Shown piece by piece: positions 1-7,450 of a stretch of 33,222 bases of DNA (its first letter is position 1; the number at the start of each line of letters is the position of its first letter). Made by a program: the position numbers and the translations under genes. The notes under the pieces are model-generated. The model was not told the origin of the DNA. It did no database searches and saw nothing but the letters and a program-made list of their open reading frames with translations. The stretch is from assembly GCA_964629965.1 (NCBI GenBank), contig CAZVRZ010000057.1, positions 1 to 33,222 on the forward strand, read 5' to 3'. The DNA is from CAZVRZ01 sp964629965. GTDB taxonomy: Bacteria; Chloroflexota; Anaerolineae; Anaerolineales; UBA4823.

Positions 1-305
1 AGGATAGCGCTATCTAATAAACCGACATGCAAGAGAACGTTCGCCCAGACGCGCTCAGCCTCGGCAAAATCATTACCGCCCAAGGAGCTAACTACCGGAT
101 CCAGAACATCGTGGGCATCTTTCAGCCGGTCCAATTCAAGCAACGCCTCTGCTTGATAACAAACGAGTTGGCTGGGCGGTTTTTCGGGCAGCAAACGCAG
201 CACCGTTGCTGGCCGTTGAGCATCCAGCAATGAACGCAGTTCACCAGGTGTAGGTAAAACCACCTCCTGCGAAGGAATGTCTGCCGCAGAGTTAGATGCG
301 CTCAT
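1..305 (-). CDS. TPR-like helical-repeat protein, C-terminus beyond window
   Basis: An open frame begins with ATG at 305-303 and runs without a stop off the left edge, giving 101 codons. The start lies 25 bases after the tal-pgi stop on the same strand, so it is probably the last visible gene of the sugar-phosphate operon. A TTG at 311-309, in frame just upstream, is an alternative start; no strong Shine-Dalgarno sequence is seen, only a weak AAGGTG further up. The first 20 residues are polar. After them come amphipathic helices rich in Leu and Ala (for example AEALLELDRLKDAHDVL and AERVWANVLLHVGLLDSAI) with the spacing of tetratricopeptide repeats. That points to a protein-interaction scaffold rather than an enzyme. 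No catalytic motif is visible and the function is unknown. A longer scaffold with other domains after residue 101 cannot be excluded. Confidence 0.6.
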   Translation of the reverse strand, partial: MSASNSAADIPSQEVVLPTPGELRSLLDAQRPATVLRLLPEKPPSQLVCYQAEALLELDRLKDAHDVLDPVVSSLGGNDFAEAERVWANVLLHVGLLDSAI

Positions 306-330
306 GATCAACGAAAACCAGTTTTCACCT

Positions 331-3111
331 TCAACGAATATTTTTAACGGCTTCTACCAACAATGTCAAATCGGCAGGGCTCGAAAGGTGTACCCTTAGC
401 ACTCGCCGGCCACGGGCCATCAGCGCTTCCAAATCTCCCAGGGACTGCGCCCTTTCAAGAGCGCTGAAGGTGATCCTTTGCTCCGGGATGGTTACATCAT
501 CAACCGGATCAGCCGTGATCTGCAAGAAGACACCGTTATCAGCGCCGCCCTTATGGAGCTGCCCGGTCGAATGCAAGAAACGCGGTCCAAACCCCACCGT
601 GGTTGCCAGGCGAGTTTGTTTCATCAGGGCAACTCGCAGTTTGCTCAGCCGCGCAATATTATTACGATTGCGAGGCAGGTAAGCATTCACAGCAATGTAA
701 TCTCCCAACGTGGTCTGCTGCAGGAAATTCTTCAGGATTTCGTTCAAGGAGCCATGCTTCTCACCGTCCGCACCATACACCCGCATGCCCGCCCCCTCCC
801 ATATCGGCTGGCCTTCATCCAGCGCGCCATGCTCTTTGTACTGCTGGATCTTCTGAATCGTGCGGGTTTTACTATCCTGCACATCCGGCTGGTCAAAAGG
901 ATTGACTTCCAAGACCGCGCACGCCAGAGCAGTCGCCACTTCCCAGCGATAAAATTCGGCTCCCAGGTCGACATTGGTAGGTATATCATATACGATTGCC
1001 GGATGCCCAACCTGCTGCAAGCGCGTTACCATTTCATCATGTTTGCCAGAGCGGCGCAGGTAAACAAACAAGCGATCCTGTCCATAATATCGTAAGGCTG
1101 CCAACGGCTCGCCGTCCACAGGTACAATGCCTTTGCCTTGCTTGCCGCAGCTTTCTGCGATCAACTGTTCCAGCCAAGCGCCCACAGAGGACAACTCAGG
1201 ATCAGCCAGCAAGGTTAATTTGTCGCGTCCTTGCAGCGCCGCCTCGCCCATCACCGCACCCAGTACCAGGCCCGGGTTGCGCCTGGCAGGTACTACGGCA
1301 GCACATTGATCCGCCATCCATTGAGCACGCGTCAACAAACCATTCACATCTACGCCGAGCAGCGCAGCCGGGACGAGGCCAAAGGCAGTCAGCGCAGAAT
1401 ATCGCCCGCCCACCATTGGATCGGCATGAAAAACATGCCGGAACTTTCGCTCGACGGCCAAGTCCATCAACTTCGTGCCGGGATCAGTGATCGCAATGAA
1501 ATGCTTACCGGTATTTCTTTTTCCTAAAACCCGCCCCGTTCTAGTCCAGAAATAATCCAGGAAAGCATTGACTTCTGCCGTTCCACCCGATTTGCTGGAA
1601 ACAATATACAGGGTGTGCGCCACCGGCGAGCGGCGCGCGGCAGCCTGCACCTGGGCCGGGTCGGTAGAATCCAGGATAGCCAGGTCAAGACCTGCAACGC
1701 CAAATACCAGGCGCAGAACTTCCGGCGCCAGCGAAGAGCCTCCCATCCCCAACAAGAGCGCATGGGTAAAACCATCTGCCCGCAGCTCTTCAGCAAAAGC
1801 GGCATATTCTGATATGAATGCCCTGCTGCTTTGGGGCAATCCCAACCACCCCAGGCGTTTTTGGATTTCTGCTTGCCCAACAGGGTCCTCTGTCCACAGC
1901 GTGGGATCAATCGCGTGCATGCGACGAGCTGCTTGCGCCTTCTCCAACTTCGAAACGCGCACTGGAATGGCAGGAGCTAAGAATCCCAATTCCTGCACAG
2001 CCGCAGCTCTTCGCTGCTCAATAGTCTGGAGCATTTGCGCAAAAGCATCTGCAAAAGATTTGACTCCTTCTTTTTCAAGATCAGAGGTAACCTGGCTGAC
2101 GGAGATTCCCAGAGCTTCTAAGGCTGTAAAAACCTGGCGCGCCGCAGGCAAGTCATTCTGAATAGTTGCGCGGGCCTTACCATGGTCGCGGAAGGCATCT
2201 AACGTTTGTGGAGGAACCGTGTTGACAGAGTCCGGACCGATCAGATCTTCTACATACAATGTGTCGGGGTAAGATGGATTCTTGGTACTGGTTGAAGCCC
2301 ACAATGGGCGTTGCAACCGGGCGCCCTGTTCTTTCAAACGGGCAAAGCGCGAGCTGCCAAATACATCCAAGAAATCAGCATATGCCTGGCGGGCATTTGC
2401 GATAGCAGACTTGCCCAATAAGGCTTTCGCCTGTTCGGCCCGCTTGCCGCCATCCTTAAGGATCGCTTCCAGCTTCTTATCCACCATGCTGTCCATGCGA
2501 GAGATAAAGAACGAGGCAACCGATGCAATCTGATCGATCCGCCCGCCGGAAGCCAGGCGGTCTTCCAGGCCTGAGAGATAGGCTTCCATCACCAGAGCGT
2601 AACGCTCCAGCGAAAATATCAGGGTTACATTGACGTTCAGGCCGGCCGCGATCGCCTGGCGCACGGCTTGCAAACCTTCCAACGTAGCCGGGATCTTGAT
2701 CATCAGGTTAGGCCGGTCTACCAACTGCCAGAGGCGCTTAGCTTCTGCCAGGGTTTCATCTGCCTTGTGCGCCAGCGTGGGGCTCACTTCCAGGCTGACA
2801 TAACCATCTCCACCCAACGTTTTTTCATATAGCGGGTGAAATAGATCGGCAGCGGCCCGGATATCTTCCACAGCCAATTGATCAAAGATCTGCTCGGTCG
2901 AGCAGCCGGCCCAGGCCATGGTTTTTAGGGCAGCATCGTAATCATGCGATTTGGCAATCGCATTGTGAAAAATGGAAGGATTCGAAGTAACGCCGCGAAT
3001 ATCACCCCGCTCCACCAAGGCAGCCAGCTCACCATTCTCAAGCAAGCGGCGCTCAATATTGTCATACCAGAGCGATTGTCCTAAAGCATGCAAAGATGCG
3101 ATTCTATTCAT
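331..3111 (-). CDS. tal-pgi: Bifunctional transaldolase / glucose-6-phosphate isomerase
   Basis: This 926-residue fusion joins transaldolase (sedoheptulose-7-P plus glyceraldehyde-3-P to erythrose-4-P plus fructose-6-P) to phosphoglucose isomerase (fructose-6-P to glucose-6-P), both cytosolic. The N-terminal half has the transaldolase signature TSNPSIF at residues 42-48 and NLMIKIPAT, whose Lys139 is the expected Schiff-base lysine. The C-terminal half, from about residue 380, carries the SIS-type isomerase motifs GMGGSS (455-460), SSKSGGT (505-511) and GGRYS (568-572). The length fits known Tal-Pgi fusions, which makes both activities likely. The ATG has an AGGAG about 7 bases upstream. The gene follows rpiB by 40 bases and precedes a TPR-like gene by 25 bases. 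Fusion would pass fructose-6-P from one active site to the next, linking the non-oxidative pentose phosphate pathway to glycolysis. Confidence 0.95.
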   Translation of the reverse strand: MNRIASLHALGQSLWYDNIERRLLENGELAALVERGDIRGVTSNPSIFHNAIAKSHDYDAALKTMAWAGCSTEQIFDQLAVEDIRAAADLFHPLYEKTLGGDGYVSLEVSPTLAHKADETLAEAKRLWQLVDRPNLMIKIPATLEGLQAVRQAIAAGLNVNVTLIFSLERYALVMEAYLSGLEDRLASGGRIDQIASVASFFISRMDSMVDKKLEAILKDGGKRAEQAKALLGKSAIANARQAYADFLDVFGSSRFARLKEQGARLQRPLWASTSTKNPSYPDTLYVEDLIGPDSVNTVPPQTLDAFRDHGKARATIQNDLPAARQVFTALEALGISVSQVTSDLEKEGVKSFADAFAQMLQTIEQRRAAAVQELGFLAPAIPVRVSKLEKAQAARRMHAIDPTLWTEDPVGQAEIQKRLGWLGLPQSSRAFISEYAAFAEELRADGFTHALLLGMGGSSLAPEVLRLVFGVAGLDLAILDSTDPAQVQAAARRSPVAHTLYIVSSKSGGTAEVNAFLDYFWTRTGRVLGKRNTGKHFIAITDPGTKLMDLAVERKFRHVFHADPMVGGRYSALTAFGLVPAALLGVDVNGLLTRAQWMADQCAAVVPARRNPGLVLGAVMGEAALQGRDKLTLLADPELSSVGAWLEQLIAESCGKQGKGIVPVDGEPLAALRYYGQDRLFVYLRRSGKHDEMVTRLQQVGHPAIVYDIPTNVDLGAEFYRWEVATALACAVLEVNPFDQPDVQDSKTRTIQKIQQYKEHGALDEGQPIWEGAGMRVYGADGEKHGSLNEILKNFLQQTTLGDYIAVNAYLPRNRNNIARLSKLRVALMKQTRLATTVGFGPRFLHSTGQLHKGGADNGVFLQITADPVDDVTIPEQRITFSALERAQSLGDLEALMARGRRVLRVHLSSPADLTLLVEAVKNIR

Positions 3112-3151
3112 TTCATATTCTCCTGATCATAAGAATTACAGCCCAAACGTA

Positions 3152-3598
3152 TCAGCCTCCCTGCTCTAAACGACGAACTTTGTTCACCCGCCGGCGATGG
3201 CGCTCTTCATCGCTAAAATGAGCAGAGAGATAAGCCTCCACAATCTCTTTTACCAGTTCAACCCCCACAATACGCGCCCCCAGGCAAAGCACATTCATAT
3301 TATCGTGCTCCACAGCCTGGTGGGCAGAATAGGTATCATGACATACACCAGCATAGATACCTTTAATTTTATTGGCCGCAATGCAGGCTCCCACTCCCGA
3401 ACCACATACCAGGATACCACGATCCACCTGGCCATTCAGGATCGCTTCAGCTAGTTTAGCAGCATAATCCGGGTAATCTACACTCTCTGTACTAAAAGTC
3501 CCCAGGTCCAGCACCTCATGCCCAGCAAACCGAATGGTGTCGATCACAACCTCTTTTAGAAGAAAGCCCGCATGATCAAACGCTACTCCTATACGCAT
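3152..3598 (-). CDS. rpiB: Ribose-5-phosphate isomerase B
   Basis: This gene encodes 148 residues of an RpiB/LacAB-family isomerase that interconverts ribose-5-P and ribulose-5-P in the cytosol. Family residues are all visible: the phosphate/substrate motif DHAG at 8-11, the catalytic cysteine in CGSGVG (Cys65) and the histidine in VEHDNMNVLCLG (His98). The frame stays open 8 codons further upstream, but the ATG at 3598 begins the family N-terminus MRIGVAFDHAG and has AGGAG 10 bases before it, so it is preferred. The gene sits between tkt and tal-pgi, which matches its role of supplying pentose phosphates to those enzymes. A hairpin with a T-rich tail just upstream could reduce read-through from tkt. 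Some RpiB-family members isomerise allose- or galactose-phosphates, but the neighbours favour ribose-5-P. Confidence 0.93.
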   Translation of the reverse strand: MRIGVAFDHAGFLLKEVVIDTIRFAGHEVLDLGTFSTESVDYPDYAAKLAEAILNGQVDRGILVCGSGVGACIAANKIKGIYAGVCHDTYSAHQAVEHDNMNVLCLGARIVGVELVKEIVEAYLSAHFSDEERHRRRVNKVRRLEQGG

Positions 3599-3625
3599 AA
3601 TTATTTTGCTCCTAGAAAACAAATA

Positions 3626-3656
3626 ACCCTGGAATCCGCCGATCGGATTCCAGGGT
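3626..3656 (-). terminator. Hairpin with T-rich tail between tkt and rpiB
   Basis: A 12-bp perfect inverted repeat (3626-3637 pairs with 3645-3656; core CCCTGGAATCC) closes a 7-base loop. Read on the minus strand it is followed by TTATTTGTTTT, as in a rho-independent terminator. It starts 14 bases after the tkt stop and ends 28 bases before the rpiB ATG. As the genes are otherwise operon-like, it may act as a partial terminator or a processing and stability site. Confidence 0.7.
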
Positions 3657-3669
3657 CGATATCATCTTG

Positions 3670-5688
3670 TTAGCTGTCTAACGCAGCCAGCACTTTCTTG
3701 GCGCGCTCCACAACCGCCGACACCGTTAAGCCAAAATGTTCAAGTATCGTCTGGTAAGGAGCAGAAGCTCCAAAACGATCGATGCCGATCACCGCGCCAT
3801 GATCTCCCACCCAACGTTCCCATCCAAAGGTGACGCCGGCTTCCACGGCGAGGCGCGCCTTGATCGTAGGCGGCAAAACGCTCTGGCGATATTCTTCATC
3901 CTGGGCAGCAAACAATTCCCAACTGGGGAAGGAAACCAGGCGCACATTGACGCCCTCCGCTGCTAACCGCATGCCGGCTTCCACGATCATACCAAGCTCA
4001 GAACCTGCAGCCATCAGGATCAACTCTGCAGGCAAATCGCCTATTTCTGCCATTACATAAGCGCCACGGCATAATTCGTCAGCAGATGCATATAGATTGC
4101 GATCTAACACTGGCAAATTCTGGCGGGTTAAGATCAGCGCCGTTGGCCCGTTGCGGCGTTGGATGGCTACTTTCCAGGCCGCTGTGACCTCATTGGCATC
4201 TCCGGGACGAATCGTAACCATGTTAGGGATCATACGCAAGCTGGATACTTGTTCCACAGGTTGGTGAGTAGGCCCATCTTCGCCCACGCCCACACTGTCA
4301 TGCGTGAAAACCCAAATACTGGGGTAATGCGAAATCGCTGCAACCCGCAGCGCTCCGCGCATGTAATCCGAGAACACCAGGAACGTAGCTCCGTACGGGA
4401 TCAGGCCGCCATGCACAGCCATGCCATTGACAGCAGAGCCCATGGCGTGTTCTCGAACGCCAAAATGAAAATTCCGTCCTTCGGGACAGTCTTTTTGGAA
4501 GGCCGGCAGCCCGGCAAGCCAGGTATTGTTCGAAGGAGCCAGGTCGGCAGATCCGCCCAGCAATTCGGGCAAACGAGCAGCCAGGGCATTGAGCACTTTG
4601 CCCGAGGCAGCGCGGGTAGCCATTCCCTTCGGATCAGCCGGAAAGACCGGCAAAGAAGCTTCCCACTCCAGCGGTAATTTCTTCTCCATGCGGCGAACAA
4701 ATTCGCCCGCCAGTTCGGGATAATCCGCCTGGTATTGCTCAAACAGATGGTTCCACTCGGCTTCCAGGGCGGCGCCTCGAGACACAGCCTGCCGGAAGAA
4801 ATCTAATACATCATCCGGAACATAAAAACGCGGCTCCACCGGCCAGCCAAGCTTTTCTTTGGCGCCATTCAACTCATCATCGCCTGGCGGCTCACCATGC
4901 GCCTTGGAAGTACCCTGGCGGGTAGGCAAACCGAATCCGATCTGGGTGCGGCAAACAATTAGAGAAGGACGCGGATCCTGCTTGGCTTGCTGGATGGCTG
5001 CGTCCACAGCTTCCACATCATTGCCATCAGCCACGTGCAGCACTTGCCAGTTATAGGCCGCGAAACGAGCGGCTCTATCCTCTGTAAAGGCGATTTCTGT
5101 GCTGCCATCGATAGAAATCCGATTATCATCATATAAGTAGATCAGCTTGCCCAGCCTGAGGTGCCCGGCAAGAGAAGCCGCTTCGGATGAAACCCCCTCC
5201 ATTAAATCTCCATCCGTCACGATAGCATACACATAGTGATCGACAACTTCACGACCAGGCTGATTGAATTCTTTAGCCAGGTGCGCTTCGGCAATGGCCA
5301 TACCAACGCCATTTGAAAAACCCTGGCCTAAGGGGCCGGTTGTCACTTCAACTCCTGGCGTCCAACCATACTCGGGATGCCCAGGCGTCAGGCTGCCCCA
5401 CTGGCGGAAACGTTTTAGATCATCCAACGGTAAATCAAAACCGGTAAGATACAACAAAGAATACAGCAGCATCGAGCCATGACCACCTGAGAGTATGAAC
5501 CGGTCTCGGTTGGCCCAGTTAGGGTTTTTTGGATTGATACGCAGGTGGCGTGTCCAGACCACATAGGCCATGGCTGCAGTACCCATCGGCAAGCCGGGAT
5601 GTCCACTGCGAGCCTGTTGAACCCCATCCGCAGATAGGAACCGGATCGCATTAATGGCACGATCTTGTAGATTATCTGAATTTTTCAT
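3670..5688 (-). CDS. tkt: Transketolase
   Basis: This gene encodes 672 residues of a full-length thiamine-diphosphate transketolase, which moves two-carbon units between ketose and aldose phosphates. Motifs in order are SGHGSMLLYSLLY near 68-80, the ThDP/Mg motif DGDLMEG (159-165), the catalytic-glutamate motif VREHAMG (411-417), and GEDGPTHQP (469-477) with the phosphate-binding loop. The frame is open 23 codons further upstream, but the ATG at 5688 has AGGAA about 7 bases before it and gives the family N-terminus (NLQDRAINAIRFLSADGVQ). The upstream extension would also overlap the promoter candidate. As the first gene of the tkt, rpiB, tal-pgi unit it supplies the other half of the non-oxidative pentose phosphate pathway. 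No ribulose-5-phosphate epimerase gene is present in the window. Confidence 0.95.
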   Translation of the reverse strand: MKNSDNLQDRAINAIRFLSADGVQQARSGHPGLPMGTAAMAYVVWTRHLRINPKNPNWANRDRFILSGGHGSMLLYSLLYLTGFDLPLDDLKRFRQWGSLTPGHPEYGWTPGVEVTTGPLGQGFSNGVGMAIAEAHLAKEFNQPGREVVDHYVYAIVTDGDLMEGVSSEAASLAGHLRLGKLIYLYDDNRISIDGSTEIAFTEDRAARFAAYNWQVLHVADGNDVEAVDAAIQQAKQDPRPSLIVCRTQIGFGLPTRQGTSKAHGEPPGDDELNGAKEKLGWPVEPRFYVPDDVLDFFRQAVSRGAALEAEWNHLFEQYQADYPELAGEFVRRMEKKLPLEWEASLPVFPADPKGMATRAASGKVLNALAARLPELLGGSADLAPSNNTWLAGLPAFQKDCPEGRNFHFGVREHAMGSAVNGMAVHGGLIPYGATFLVFSDYMRGALRVAAISHYPSIWVFTHDSVGVGEDGPTHQPVEQVSSLRMIPNMVTIRPGDANEVTAAWKVAIQRRNGPTALILTRQNLPVLDRNLYASADELCRGAYVMAEIGDLPAELILMAAGSELGMIVEAGMRLAAEGVNVRLVSFPSWELFAAQDEEYRQSVLPPTIKARLAVEAGVTFGWERWVGDHGAVIGIDRFGASAPYQTILEHFGLTVSAVVERAKKVLAALDS

Positions 5689-5728
5689 GTTACAATTCCT
5701 TTCATAATGTAGAATGATACCATGGTTG

Positions 5729-5757
5729 AGTATAGCATGCTCATGAAGACCGGACAA
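5729..5757 (-). promoter_or_regulatory. Candidate housekeeping promoter for tkt operon
   Basis: On the minus strand TTGTCC (5757-5752) and TATACT (5734-5729) are separated by exactly 17 bases, a good match to a sigma-70-type -35/-10 pair. Transcription would start near 5721, leaving a leader of about 33 bases that includes the tkt ribosome binding site. This is a pattern match only. Confidence 0.5.
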
Positions 5758-5762
5758 GGGAT

Positions 5763-5860
5763 ATTCTTGTAATAATTACACAAACTAATCGAAACACATC
5801 TTTTACTTGGTATTTTTAGCTCCCAGACAGCTTGCGGCTTGGGTTGAATAATTCTTGTAA
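5763..5860. repeat. Direct repeat ATTCTTGTAA in the tkt/hdrC divergent gap
   Basis: The 10-base sequence ATTCTTGTAA occurs at 5763-5772 and again at 5851-5860, inside the 190-base gap between the divergent tkt and hdrC genes. The second copy ends just before the hdrC ribosome binding site. The rest of the gap is AT-rich and holds no gene. The repeat could be an operator pair or chance. Confidence 0.3.
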
Positions 5861-5878
5861 ATAGATAAGGAGAACTGT

Positions 5879-6484
5879 ATGGCAGAATCCACAGCACAAA
5901 CGCGCGCTCCAACTTTTTTAGAACAAGTTATTGCTGCAAACCCCGGTGATCCTTTACTTGATCGTTGTATCCAGTGTGGTACATGTGGTGGATCATGCCC
6001 ATCCAGTGCTGATATGGATTACACTCCCAGAGCGCTGTTTGCCATGGTCTTTGCAGGCATGAAAGATGAAGTTCTAAAAAGTAAAGCTCCCTGGTTCTGT
6101 GTTTCATGCTATTACTGCATGGTTCGCTGCCCGCAAGATATTCATGTTACCGATGTAATGTATACACTCAAGAGGATGTCCCTCCACGCCAGGGCGCAAG
6201 GCTCTTTTAGCGCTGAGGGTGCGCCTGGATTTTCACAGTCGTTCATCTTCTTTGTGGAAAATTTTGGGCGCAGTTTCGAACTTGGATTAGCCACCCGATA
6301 TGCGGTTCTCCATCCTAAAGAACTCATAAAATTGGCCCCCTTGGGCTGGGGAATGATGAGTAAAAGCCGGCTTGATATCATCCCCAAAAAGATCAAGCAT
6401 GCCAATCAGTTGAAAGCGATCCTGAATAAAGCCAAAGAGCTTGAAAGCGAACATTGGAAGAAACTTGAGGGAGAGTCTCTATGA
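5879..6484 (+). CDS. hdrC: Heterodisulfide reductase subunit C-like protein
   Basis: This is a 201-residue soluble HdrC-type protein with two [4Fe-4S] sites: CIQCGTCGGSC (Cys30, 33, 36, 40) and CVSCYYCMVRC (Cys74, 77, 80, 84). In Hdr complexes HdrC passes electrons between HdrA and the catalytic HdrB. The ATG has AAGGAG 6 bases upstream. The stop overlaps the hdrB ATG by four bases (ATGA), showing translational coupling. Residues after about 100 form a helical C-terminal region without further cysteines. It is the first gene of a plus-strand run hdrC, hdrB, hdrA, mvhD. That order matches the MetVF-associated Hdr clusters of acetogens, so the partner is unlikely to be a methanogen CoM-S-S-CoB system. 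The family call is secure; the physiological acceptor is inferred. Confidence 0.9.
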   Translation: MAESTAQTRAPTFLEQVIAANPGDPLLDRCIQCGTCGGSCPSSADMDYTPRALFAMVFAGMKDEVLKSKAPWFCVSCYYCMVRCPQDIHVTDVMYTLKRMSLHARAQGSFSAEGAPGFSQSFIFFVENFGRSFELGLATRYAVLHPKELIKLAPLGWGMMSKSRLDIIPKKIKHANQLKAILNKAKELESEHWKKLEGESL

Positions 6485-7449
6485 AATATGGCTATTATCC
6501 CGGCTGTTCACTTGAACGAAACGCCAGCGCCTACCAGGTCTCTGCCCTGGCGGTAGCCAAGTTGTGCGGTGTTGATTTGCTGGAGCTAGACGATTGGAAC
6601 TGCTGCGGCGCGACAGAATATATTGCCCTGGAAAGATTGGCTTCGTATGCATTGGTCGCCCGCAATCTGGTCCTTGCCAAAGAACAAAAGTATGAAGGCC
6701 CCCACCAGTTGGTGGCGCCTTGCAGTGCCTGCTTCTTGAACTTGAGTAAAGCAGAGACCTACCTGACCCAGGAAGCAGAATTGGCTGCCGAGATCAATAA
6801 GGCTCTGGAAGCCGGGGATATGCACTATACCCCCGGCGGCCTCCGAGTGCGGCATTTACTGGATGTCTTTGTCAATGATGTTGGCTATGAGGCGATCGCC
6901 GAAAAAGTGGTCAAGCCGCTCAAAGGCTTACGCATTGCCCCTTATTACGGCTGCCTGATCGTCCGCCCGGCTTTCCAGGGAGTATTTGACGATCATGAAT
7001 ACCCCACCAGCCTGGATAAACTAATGGAAGCCCTGGGCGCCACTGTGGTCGACTTTTCTATGAAGGCGCAGTGCTGCGGCGGCCATATGACGCAGATCAG
7101 CGAAGGGGTAGCCATGGATATGCTCGACCGTATCCTACAAAATGCGGAAGATAGCAAAGCCGATCTGATCGTTACATTGTGCCCAATGTGCCAGCTCAAC
7201 CTGGATGCTTATCAGCCTGGCGTGAACAGGTATTTCAAAAAGAATTTTCACCTGCCAGTGCTTTATTTTACCCAACTGCTTGGTTTAGCCATGGGTCTAT
7301 CCGCCCAGGAAATCCAGATCGGTAAAGAATTCGTCGATGCTCGCCCTGCGCTGGCCAAGATCGGAGTGGAAGTTCCCGCACCAGAACCAGAAGCGAAAAA
7401 GGCGCCTGCGAAGCAGGGATTACCAATGCCTCACAAGTTGGAGAAATAA
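6481..7449 (+). CDS. hdrB: Heterodisulfide reductase subunit B-like protein (two CCG domains)
   Basis: This is a 322-residue HdrB-type protein with both cysteine-rich CCG domains intact. The first uses Cys9, the CCG at 41-43 and the CxxC at 81-84; the second uses Cys158, the CCG at 198-200 and the CxxC at 234-237. In HdrB of methanogens these motifs bind two noncubane [4Fe-4S] clusters that cleave a disulfide. In MetVF-linked complexes the equivalent subunit is thought to hand electrons to the reductase module instead. The gene overlaps hdrC by four bases and is followed one base later by hdrA. An Ala/Pro/Lys-rich tail after about residue 295 is probably flexible. The complete cysteine set argues for a functional subunit. 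Another CCG-domain role, as in lactate or glycolate oxidases, is less likely given the adjacent hdrC and hdrA. Confidence 0.9.
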   Translation: MKYGYYPGCSLERNASAYQVSALAVAKLCGVDLLELDDWNCCGATEYIALERLASYALVARNLVLAKEQKYEGPHQLVAPCSACFLNLSKAETYLTQEAELAAEINKALEAGDMHYTPGGLRVRHLLDVFVNDVGYEAIAEKVVKPLKGLRIAPYYGCLIVRPAFQGVFDDHEYPTSLDKLMEALGATVVDFSMKAQCCGGHMTQISEGVAMDMLDRILQNAEDSKADLIVTLCPMCQLNLDAYQPGVNRYFKKNFHLPVLYFTQLLGLAMGLSAQEIQIGKEFVDARPALAKIGVEVPAPEPEAKKAPAKQGLPMPHKLEK

Positions 7450-7450
7450 C

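Noticed and set aside
478..2161. Plus-strand open frames of up to about 200 codons within 478-2161
   Set aside because: They lie antisense to the well-supported tal-pgi gene, show no family motif, and reflect its codon bias in the opposite frame.
4159..4677. Plus-strand open frame of 172 codons
   Set aside because: It is antisense to conserved transketolase motifs and has Arg/His/Ser-rich nonsense composition with no ribosome binding site.
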